This document shows positions 22,919 to 34,900 of a stretch of 64,000 nt of DNA, in pieces. Positions within the stretch are counted from its first letter, which is position 1, and each line of letters opens with the position of its first letter. The stretch is taken from assembly GCA_947650365.1 (NCBI GenBank), contig OX393557.1:52927472-52991471 (forward strand), given 5' to 3'. A program made the translations under genes and the position numbers. The notes below the pieces were generated by a model. It had not been told where the DNA came from and did not search any database. It saw only the letters and a list, made by a program, of their open reading frames with translations. The DNA comes from Chamaelirium japonicum (Eukaryota; Streptophyta; Magnoliopsida; Liliales; Melanthiaceae).

Positions 22919-25900
22919 GTAATGCCTATGTTTGGAGCTCCTCTCTGGTTGGATCTTGATAGATGGTTCTGCTGCTGCTTTTCACTTTTTTTTTTGTTTT
23001 TGTTTTTCTGTGTGCAATTCGATGCTTTTGTAGAAGATGAGTGTTGATCTTGTGGAATTGAGGGATCTCTGAGCATTTCGGAAGTAAATCCTATATTTGT
23101 TTTTTCTTCGGAAATTTAGGTTTTTTTTTCTTCGCAATCTTTAATTTTTTTTTTTGTTTTGAAAGTTTGAACGTATCGGGCTGTTGTATTTTGTCTTTAT
23201 TTTGTACTAATTTATGCTTCACAAATTTTATTCTTAATTCCTGAATATAAATTTTGTTGGACAATCATTAACAAAATATCTCTTATTTCGAACTTGAATT
23301 GATTCTTGGTTTTGATTTCCGAATAAATGTGTTTGTGCTGCCTTGAGTTGTTTGTAATCTTGGGGATGACTCTGTGCTTGCAGTGTTCGATTGCTGCTTC
23401 TCCGCCGAAATCATGGCAGAAGACGAGTACAAGGTTTACCTCGGCGGCGTCGTGGCCCAGTTACAGGACTATTTTCCCGATGCCTCATTCATGGTGTTCA
23501 ATTTCAGAGAGGGGGACCAGAGGAGCCGAATCTCCGACATCTTGTCCGAGTACGACATGACGGTCATGGACTACCCTCGGCAGTACGAGGGGTGCCCGCT
23601 GCTCCCACTGGAGATGATCCATCACTTCCTGCGGTCGAGCGAGAGCTGGCTGTCACTGGAAGGGCAGCACAATGTGGTGCTAATGCACTGCGAGAGAGGG
23701 GGGTGGCCCGTGCTGGCATTCATGCTTGCGGGCCTCCTCCTCTACCGGAAGCAGTACACCGGGGAGCAGAAGACTCTGGAGATGGTGTACAAGCAAGCTC
23801 CCAAGGAGCTCCTCCATCTCTTGTCGCCCTTGAACCCGCAGCCTTCACACCTGAGATACCTTCAGTACATATCCAGACGCGGCAACAGGCCGGATTGGCC
23901 TACAGTAGATAAGTCCTTCAACTTGGAATGCCTGATTCTTAGAGTCGCACCCAATTTCGTCGGCGAAGTGGGCTGCAGGCCAATTGTTCGTGTTTATGGT
24001 CAAGACCCTCTGACACCGGCTAACAGAAGTTCAAAAGTTCTTTTTGCGTCATCAAAAACCAAGAAACACATCCGGCATTATCGACAGGTAATGCTTAATC
24101 TCATGGGCGGAAAGATGGTCATTCCACTGAACTTAAGATCATCGATATGCATGTGTGATTGCAGGAAGAGAGTGGACCGGTGAGATTAAGTGTTCGTTGC
24201 CGTGTACAAGGGGACGTCGTCATTGAGTGCATCCACGTGGACGAGGATCTGGAACACGAGGAAATGATGTTCAGGTTCATGTTCAATACAGCGTTTGTTC
24301 AGTCGAATGCCCTACTTCTCAACCGTGAGGAGATCGATGTCGTGTGGACTGCCAAGGATCAGTTCCCAAAAGACTTCAAAGCAGAGGTAGGCGCCTGTTT
24401 ATTATCATGGGAGTGTCCGTTCCTCACTTGATGAAATTTGAAAGCCCATTCGTTTCTGGATCAGGTACTCTTTTCAGACTTCGACATGGTTGAATCTGAT
24501 ACAACACCAGAAGAACTTGTTGGGGATGGATATGTGACGGAAGACGCTTCGGCAGAGGAGTTTTTCGAGGCAGAAGAGATTTTTAGCAATGCAGATTTGC
24601 ATGACGGGAAGCGGGATTCTGATATTCACACAAACGATAGAACTGCGCTGGATGATGGAAATCACATTTCAGAAGTCAAATTTTTTGTCGATGAAGCGAG
24701 GGACAGATCGTCAATGAGCAATACTGAAGAGGATTCAATGGTGATTATCACACAAACGTTAAATACTATGGATGGCACAAGTAGCAAGCTAGAAGCTAAA
24801 AGTACGGTGGATCAGGTGGAGAGTGTATTAGAAACCAGCAATACAAGATTTGATAAAAAGATTGTTACTGAAAAATTAATCATTCTTGATACAGTGGTTG
24901 CAGTCAAAGATAACTGTACATTAGATTCAAAATTTTTTCCGGAGGATACAGATTGTATAGTTTCTGTAGCAGTTGAAGAGAGGAGCGCACTAGAAACCAG
25001 CAATTTTGAGGCTGATGCAACAGGCACTTCTAGCCAAAAGACATTTACTCTCTATGGTACGAGCTACATGTTAGAATCTACAACTCCAGCAGGTGAAGTG
25101 AAGCAAGGATTAGAATGCAGTAATTATGAACATGGTACAGAGAGCAATATTGCGAAAAAGGAATTCATTTTGGATGGTAAGAGCCACAACTTAGGTAACT
25201 CTATTATGGGAGATGGAGTGAGGGGCAATTTTGAGAACCATGACTGCAGGAGGGATATGAACGATGGTGCTGCTCAAAATAAGTTAGAACCTTACTATGG
25301 GAGCATATTAGGAACCACTTCTGTGGCTGATCAAGCAGTTAAATTACAAATCGGCAATGCAGTATATGATAAAGAGACTGTTTCCGAGAATTTGATCACT
25401 ATGGATGGCATGTTTCCAGTTGAAGAGAAGAATATGGTAGAGTTCAGTGATATTACACATGGAGCAAAGGGCATATTGACTCTAGTTGGTGAAGAGAAGA
25501 GTACGTTAGAAATGACCAATTTTACGCAGGATAGACTTGGCATTGCTATGCAAACGAAAGTTACATTGGATGAGAATAGTAACAAGTCGGAATCCGCAGA
25601 TGAAGCAAAGAGCAGATTAGAAAAAAGTGATTGTAAACAAGATTCAGATACCATTATCACCAGAAAGAAATCTATTCTGGATGACAAGAATCACAAATCG
25701 GGACCTTCTAATATAGTAAATGAAATACGAGGCAAGTTAGAAACCCGCGAGGGCTTAAGGGATACAGATAAGGGTGTTGGTCAAAATAAGGTAGAGTCCA
25801 AGATCTTGAATCAGAAGATAGGAGTGGATAGTCGGAAACAAAATCCTGAGAAGTCATTGCCTCCTGTGTTGAAGAAACCACCTATGTGTGCAAAACCACC

Positions 25901-28900
25901 TTCTGATCAAGTCATATCCAAACAGAAGATAAAACATAAGGAGTCTCTGGGTGATCCCTCAAAACCAGCAAAACCAAAGACAGTACCTAGGTGGATCTCC
26001 CCAAAGAAAGGCTCTGATGCTACTTCTGTGTATATGCCATCTCATCCTCCGTCAAGGTATAACAGTTCACCAGCTGCTCTTGCCATTTCAGCAGTTTCAC
26101 ACGATAATGAACCAGGTGAAACTGCAGAGTCCCCAACTTCTGCTCCTTTGGACAAGGCAGTAATTTCTACGCTGCCTGCAATGCAAAGAGTATCCGATCC
26201 ATCCTTTACACAGGGTCCAACCGTACTGCCATCTCATGGCCTTCCATTGTCACCACCTCCTCACACCCTTTCAACTTCTCCAGCAGCAACACTTAAAGTT
26301 CCTCCTCCACCTCCTACTCCTCCTCTATTCAGAACAATTGCTTCTATTCCACCTACTCCACTATCACCCATTTGTGTGGCTGCATCCGCCCCTCCCCCCC
26401 CACCTCCGCCACCCTTGCATTATGGAGCATCCACCAAACCTCCTCCTCCTCCCCCTCCACCTCCACCTCCACCTCCACCTCCGGGAGCATCTACCAAAGG
26501 GCCACCTCCCCCTCCCCCTCCTCCACCTCTACCTCCGGGAGCATCTACCAAAAGCCCACCTCCTCCTCCCCCTCCTCCACCTCTACCTCCGGGAGCATCT
26601 GCCAAAGGGCCACCTCCGCCTCCCCCTCCTCCACCTCTACCTTCAGGGGCGTTTACCAAAAGCCCACCTCCGCCTCCCCCTCCACCTCTACCTCCGGGAG
26701 CATCTACCAAAGGCCCACCGCCGCCGCCTCCACCTCTGCCTCCGGGAGCATCTACCAAAGGTCCACCTCCACCTCCCCCTCCTCCACCTCTGCCTCAGGG
26801 AGTTTCCACCAAAGGCTCAGCTCCACCTCTTCCAGCTATGCTTTCAGGAGCTTCAACTAAAGGCCCACCTCCGCCTCCCCCTCCTCCATCTCTACCTCCA
26901 GGAGCATCTACCCATGCCCCACCTCCACCTCCACCTCCACCTCCACCTCCTCCACTTATGCTCCTAGGAGCATCCATCAAAGGTCCACCCCCCCCACCCC
27001 CACCTCCACCTCTACCTCTAGGAGCATCTACCAAATCCCCACCACTACCTCCACCTCTGCCCTTGGGAGCTTTCTCCAAAGGCCCACCTCCACCTCCACC
27101 TCCTCCACCTATGCTCCCAGGAGCATCTATCAAAGGTCCACCTCCCCCACCCCCACCTCCACCTCCACCCCTTCCTCCCATGAGCAATTCATCTCAAGTC
27201 TTCCCCTCTTCTCCTCCTCCACCTCCTCCCAGGCTAAGTAGCCGTGGATCAATTTGTCCTCCCCCACCTCCCCCCCCACCTTTAAAGGCGGGAGCTTCAA
27301 CTAAAGGCCCTCATATGGCACCTCCACCACCACCACCTCCTTTGTCTTTGTCAAAGGCATCAAATGCCCCCGCCCCACCTCCTCCACCTCTTACGCGTGG
27401 TGGAACTCCACCTCCACCCCCACCCCCTGGAGCACGTGGAGGAGTAGCTCCACCGCCACCACCTCCCCCTGGAGCGCGTGGAGGGGCTCCCCCTCCACCA
27501 CCTCCTCCTGGAGCACGTACACCTGCACCACCAGCACCACCTAGGGCTCCAGGTGCTCCTCCACCTCCTCCATCGGGTATGTCCGGTTCTCAAGGAGGCT
27601 TATCATCAAATTCCCCACTTGGGGGAAGAGGACGTGGACTTGCACGCCCTGGAGGCTCAAGTCTATCTGCAACTGCTCCTCGTAGATCATCATTGAAGCC
27701 ACTGCACTGGGTGAAAGTAACAAGAGCAGTGCAAGGAAGCTTATGGGCAGAATTACAAAAATACGATGATGCTCCAAGGTACTCCAAATCCTATTTACTG
27801 TCTTTTGGTGCTCACAGATTAGGAGATGATGGATTTTCCTGTTTTTCCTGTTGAGATTTGTTAGCACTCAAGTATTATCTTCTTGTTTGTTCTATCTCCC
27901 TTTTCACTCATATGCATAAATACTACCAATTTTCAGGACTTCCTCAATGACCATTAAGTACACCGCCTGTGAATGATAAGTTTTTTTTTTCAGTAATCTG
28001 CTTATACTTGTTCTTATTTCTTAACCTTTTACATGCAGTGCTTCAGAATTTGATGTGTCAGAACTTGAGTCTCTCTTCTCTGCAGTTGTTCCAAAATCAG
28101 ATAGCTCTAAATCTGAAGGGCGCCGTAAATCTCTTGGAGCAAAGGCGGATAAAGTTCACTTGGTAAATTGCCAATGCAAAGGCCTTGTAAATCTTATCTG
28201 TCTATAGGGGCAATATTACTTTTCATGTCTAGGCATGCATTCTGAGCTGTAGTTTAATACACTTATTATGAGTCATATTGGCTGCATTTCATCTGCATGC
28301 TCATTGTGTAAGTTCAATTATCTTATATGGCAGTTTGTATTGTTCATTGTTTTCCTTTATTGAGATCATGAATAGTGGGCCCGAATCAGAACGAGGAAAT
28401 TAAGCAGATAAAATTACAGGAGAGTGCAAAAGGATGATTTTATTAGCATTTGATGGTTAGGATTTGAAAATAGGAGCATATATAAGCTGGGAAATTTTGA
28501 TTTGTAATTATTTTATGGGTAAATTACCCTTTGCCCCCCTGAAGTTTAGCTCAAAAACACTTAACCCCCCAATAGTTAAAAAACTACATTTTGTCCCCTT
28601 CAATTCAGTTTTGATCATATAAAAGTTACCATATGAGGAAATTAAGTAGTTGACAAAAGGGGTATTGTGCTAACATTTCAAACATTAGGGTGCGATTTGG
28701 AACAAAATAAACTACATGGGGGTTAAGTGTTTTTCAGCTAAACTTCAGGGGGGCAAAGTGTAATTAACCGTTAATTTTATCGATGTGGGGATGCTTGATT
28801 ATTGATGATGGTGCTTGTGAATTACTTGGTTTTCACTATTGGATTGATTTTGCTACCTCCCTAAACTTTTGTTCTTGGTTGCTACTTTGAAAGGAGAGTT

Positions 28901-31900
28901 CATTTTTTTTTTTGGAGGGGGGGGGGGGGGGGGGGCGGGGGTTGTGGATTTAATTATAAACTTGGTTGGGTGGATGGGAATAATTAATCCCCTAAAGTCA
29001 ATATAAATGTAGGTCAAGTACAAGGTTCTAAAAAGCGCTAGGCTCTAGTCGGGTGGTGGGGGGCCGCCTATGTGTTTTTAACTATTTTTAATTATTTAAA
29101 TTATTATTTTGATATTATATATAATATATATGTTTTAAAATTACTATAAATTCAAGATTATCCTAACTATTATTTTAAAGAACAAGTATCATTTACATAA
29201 ATATAAATTCAAGATTAACAAGAACAAAAACAAGCATGATATTATGAGAATATGCATGATTTTAGTAAAATCCAAACCATAAATTTAAGATTACTAACAA
29301 CAAAAGGAAGCATGATATTACGATAAAGTATCTAAGATTCTAGTATAATCCAAAGCAAAAAGTCACAAAATAGTTATATACATCATTTCTCCCGTAGGCT
29401 ACAGTACTAGACTCATAGTACTCTTCTTCTTTTCCATATCCCTCCGAGACTCAATTTTCTTTAGACTTTAACTCCACCTCCTCATCACACTCTTCGTTTG
29501 TCTTCTCATTCGATACAAAATCTTCTTCATGAAGTTCTCTAACTTTACGGGATGAAGAGCTACCACAAACCTTTCTAGAACTTCTCTTAAACACTAGAGC
29601 ATTATCCTCTTCTACGCCTCTCCAATCATTCACCAAGTAAGTCCCGAACCGACGTCGGCTTCTTCATCATTTTCTTCATCATCACCATCAACAATTCATC
29701 ATTTAGCCTTACTAGTTTTAGTCGCTAGTAATACATCTACTCTTAACTACTTCCTCCTTTTCTTCTTATTGATGATCTTGGTATTGAATTGAACATAGAC
29801 TAGGTTAAAATAAAGGAAAGCCCAGCCCTCTTAGACCTGCCTGGGCTCTCCTAGACCCGTCTAGTCTGCCTGGGTGGCCGCTTAGGGGCCTGGGCCATTT
29901 TTCTGCACTGCCTAGTGGCTAGGCGGTGGGAGACCTTCTAGTGCCTAGTCGGCCGCATGGGCCGCTTTTTAGAACACTGATCAAGCTTTGGTACGTCTAC
30001 TGCAAGAAAGAGGGCCAGGAGAATTGCTATGGGTGTCTGAAGAAGCTTTGTCAGATGTCACAGACCACTACTGCAGTGTCTACTTCGACTTCTGATCTAT
30101 GTAGTCAAAGTCGATAGTCGGCCCCTAGTCTGCCAAGGGTTGACTAGGACTCGTCGGGACTAGTCGGCCAAAACTTATTCTAACCCTTCCCTCCTCCCTA
30201 AATATATATGATATATGAACTAGCATAAATGTCAATAAGTATATGATATTAGTTGGTTAATAACAATGCATGCCTTTATACTTCACAACATGGGTATAAA
30301 TACATAAGTAACAAAACATAGTTGGATTGACTTCTTACCCATTTCAGAACACTCAGAACTAAGAATTCATCACAATATTTGTTTGTTGTTGTTTAATATG
30401 TGAACAACCCTAATTTTGATTATAGGGTTATATGGATATCAACAAATAAACACTAATTAGTTGTCTATATTTTTATCTTAGATTCTCACAAGGTTCTAAA
30501 AAGCGTTAGGCGCTAGTCGGGCGGTGGGGGGCCGCCTAGCGCCTAGGCGGGGCCTAGACGGAACCTAGGCGTTTTGCCTTTTTTTTAAATTATTTTAATT
30601 ATTATTTTGATATTACATAATATATATATATGTTTAAAAATTAATATAAGTTCAAGATTATCCCAAACCATTATTTTAAAGAACAAATATATAACCATAA
30701 TTCAAGATTGAGTGATTAACAAGAACAAAAGCAAACATGGTTCACCTGGCCAGCCTCAGCTCGCCTGGTCAGCCTCGGCCCGCCTGGTCTGCCTGAGCCC
30801 GCTTAGGCGGCCGCCTTGCCCTGCCTAGACCGCCTAGGCTGCCGCCTTGCCCTGCCTAACTCCGCCTGAGAGCTTGGCGGCTTTTTTGGAGCGCCTAGGG
30901 CCTAGGCGAGGCGGTGGGGGGCCGCCTAGCGCCTAGGCGGCCGCCTCGGCCGCTTTTTAGAACACTGGATTCTCATGTCCTCGACACATGATTATAGAGA
31001 AGAGGTGTAGTTGTGACTCAAGGCTTCGAGACAATGCAAAAAATATCCAAAAAAAAAAAATGCTTGCACAGACTCCTTGCAAAAAAAAAAAAATTACTTG
31101 TAGACTCAAAGCTGAACATGTACCTTGCAAAAAAAATCCTAACTAGTCCCAGTCGCTAGTCAGAACTAGTCGGGGTTTCGTCCAGCTACGAACGAATCTG
31201 GATTAGTCGGTTGGCAAAATACCGCCTAGCGCCTAGGCGGGGCCTAGACGGAACCTAGGCGTTTTGCCTTTTTTTTAAATTATTTTAATTATTATTTTGA
31301 TATTACATAATATATATATATGTTTAAAAATTAATATAAGTTCAAGATTATCCCAAACCATTATTTTAAAGAACAAATATATAACCATAATTCAAGATTG
31401 AGTGATTAACAAGAACAAAAGCAAACATGGTTCACCTGGCCAGCCTCAGCTCGCCTGGTCAGCCTCGGCCCGCCCGGTCTGCCTGAGCCCGCTTAGGCGG
31501 CCGCCTTGCCCCGCCTAGACCGCCTAGGCGGCCGCCTTGCCCTGGCTAACTCCGCCTGAGAGCTTGGCAGCTTTTTTGGAGTGCCTAGGGCCTAGGCGAG
31601 GCGGTGGGGGGCCGCCTAGCGCCTAGGCGGCCGCTTTTTAGAACACTGGATTCTCATGTCCTCGACACATGATTATAGAGAAGAGGTGTAGTTGTGACTC
31701 AAGGCTTCGAGACAATGCAAAGAATATCCAAAAAAAAAAAAATGCTTGCAGAGACTCCTTGCAAAAAAAAAAAATTACTTGTAGACTCAAAGCTGAACAT
31801 GTACCTTGCAAAAAAAATCCTAACTAGTCCCAGTCGCTAGTCAGGGACTAGTCGGGGTTTCGTCCAGCTACGAACGAATCTGGATTAGTCGGTTGGCAAA

Positions 31901-34900
31901 ATACCGCCTGGGGACTAATCGTCGACTAATCCCGATTTTGATACAATAGCTTCCGATATGTCTTAGCTTGCTACTCAGGTTCAGCAGGCTCATGCTTTAC
32001 AACAGAGAGCGCCCTCTACTGGTACTGCCTTCGCCGCCTGGATCCTGGACTCAGGTGCTTCACATCACTTGATATTTTGGGTCTTATTACCAACTTCTCA
32101 TCCTCGCCTTGTCTTGTGCAGGATCCTCGGACTGGCAGGACGAGGCGTAGGGTGGGCGGTCTCTACTACTTGGGGCATCTTCACATACCTCTCACCGCCT
32201 CCACTGCTGCTACCACCTGTGTTGTTTTGAATCTCTGGCATCTCCTCTTGGGATGCCCTTCAACTGCTCATCTCCGCACTATCTTTCAATCCGGAGCCCT
32301 TAGTGATATCTCCTTTACTCCATTGTCTTCATGTGTCGGTTATAGTTTGTCCAAGCATCCTGCTCAATCATTTCCCTTGCATGAGTCTAAGCCATCTTTT
32401 ATTTTAGATTTAGTGCATTCAGACATTTGGGGACCTGCTTTTGTTGTATCTCTTTTGGTTTATCGTATTATGTTAGTTTTATTGATGACTTCTCTCGTTT
32501 CACTTGGGTTTTTCTCTTGCGTTGCCGATCTGATGTTTGCCAGGTCTATCGCGACTTTACCAATATGGTTCACTCAATTTGGCAAACAAATTAAATTTTT
32601 TTGCTCTGATGGTGCTCGTGAGTATCTTTCATTTGAATTTCGTGACATCTTTCTCTCAGGGTACTTTATCACATCAGTCATGTCTCTACACACTTGCACA
32701 TAATGGGATAGCTGAGAGGAAATATCATCATATTCTCGAGACTGCTCGCTCTCTTTTGTTTTTCACCTTTGTCCCTAGTCGGTTCTGGGCGTAGGTAGTT
32801 CTCACCTCTGTTCTCCTCATCAAGCACACTCCCTCTTCTCTTCATTCTGGTCAATCACCATTTCAGATATTGTACTTCACTGTTTCTTACTATCGTGTCT
32901 TGAGAACCTTTGGTTGTACTTGTTTCATCTTTCTTCCTCCAGGTGTACGAATGAAACTCACTCCTCTGCCAGCTAGGTGTCTCTTCTTAGGGTCCAACTC
33001 TGAGTTTAAGGGTTGGTGTTGCGATGACCCTTATGCTTGTCGTATACGTATCTCTCATGACGTGACTTTTTTTTAGGACACTCCTTTCTATTTAGGGGTC
33101 TCCATAGACAAGGACTTATCATTTCTCTGCCCTTCCGAGTCGTCCACTCCTCCAGTATCCTCCTCCTTTGGGATCTCGGTACCTTATTCCTCTGCTGACT
33201 CACCAGTTGCTCCAGACACTCATATTGTTCCTCCTTCCGTACTTGAGCTCCCGCATCCACTTACACGCATTGTCAGCATGCCCCAGTAGCTCCTTCCGCT
33301 CCACCAGACTCCCCTGCCTTACTACCTTCGTTGCAGTATCGTGTAGTCCTAAAGATAGATCCTCTACTCCTACTCTCCATGATGTTACCCCGAGCGTGAC
33401 CGGCATCCGCTGGATCGCTATAGCTTCTCTCACATTGTCTCTTACTCTTCACGCTTTCAGGACTTCTTGCAGCTATCCACTCGCTTCAGGAGCCCCAGAC
33501 TTACCGCGAGGCAGTCCAGATACCTCATTGGCAGTAGGCTATATCTGAAGAGGTGCATGCTCTTCAGAAGACTGGTACTTGGGAGCTAGTTCCTCTTCCT
33601 CCAGGGAAGGACCCTATCAGTTGTTACTGGGCCCATCAGATCAAGATTCACTCAGATGGGTTGGTTCTGAGGTACAATGCCCGCCTAGTTGCTCATGGTT
33701 TCCCTCGGGAGCATGACATTGATTAAAAGGAGATCTCACTCATGTTGCGAAGATGACTATTGTCCGGACTATGTTAGCAGTTGCTTTTGTTCGTCGCTGG
33801 CCACTTTTCTAGATGGATGTGAAGAATGTTTTTCTTCACGGAGATATCTCTGAGAAGGTCTACATGCATCCCCCTTCTGATCTTTTGACTCCTCCCTAGC
33901 ACTTCTGTCGTCTTTGCTGGGCCATTTATGGATTCAAGCAAGTTCCTCGGACTTGGTTCGCTTTAAGTGCTCGGTGCTTGCAAGCGGCTTTATAGAGAGT
34001 TTGCATGATTATGCTATGTTCATCCATACCTCTGCTCATAGTCATGCAATTTACTTCTATATGTTGATGACATGATCATCATTGGTGAGTGGTGATGATA
34101 CTGCTACCATCGATTCTCTGAAAAGGCACCTACAACAACAATTCAAGATGAAAGACATTGGCTCGCTTCACTATTTCCTTGGCCTCGAGGTTGCTTTATC
34201 TCCTCGGGGATACTTGGTTTCTCAGCAGAAGTTTACTTCTGATATATTGAGTCGTGCCATACTTATCGACTCTCGGACTGTGGACACACCGATGGAGATT
34301 AATGTGAAGCTCTGTCCTACTTATGTCAAGCCACTTTTGGATCCCACGCGCTACTACTAGCTTGGTGGTGGTGTTGTCTATCTGACGATCATTCGCTCGG
34401 ACATTGAGCATGCCATCTGAGTTCTTAGTCAGTTTGTCAGCGCTTCTCGCTCCACTCACTATGCCTCACTATTGAGGATTCTTTGCTATATTCGAGCACG
34501 GTGACTCACTCCTTGTTGTTTTCGTCATCTTCCTCCTTGGAGTTTTGCATCTTTTTCGATGCAGACCGGGCGAGAGTTCCCACTGATCAACAATCCTCCA
34601 CTGGTTTCTGTATTTTCTCAGTGACTCACTCATCTCATTTAAAAGCAAGAAGCAAGAGATCATCTCGTTCTCCAGTATTGAGGCCGAGTATCGTGCTATG
34701 GTACGTACCTCATGTGAGGTCATTTGGCTCCGTGATATGAGTGTTCAACTGACCTTGTTGACTCCTCTCTACTGTGACAACCAGAGTGCTATTCAAATTG
34801 TTAGCAATCCGGTGTTCAATGAGAGCTCGAAACACATTGAGTTGGATTGTTATTTCGTTCGATCTCGCTACAAGGACGATACGCTCTCGCTTCCACGTCT

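Noticed and set aside
22494..23076. Antisense and alternative frames over formin exon 1 and leader
   Set aside because: Shadows of the real exon and GC-rich leader, with no family signature.
26420..27187. Glycine-rich minus-strand frames and Leu/His-rich +1 frames
   Set aside because: They are antisense and shifted readings of the formin FH1 proline codons.
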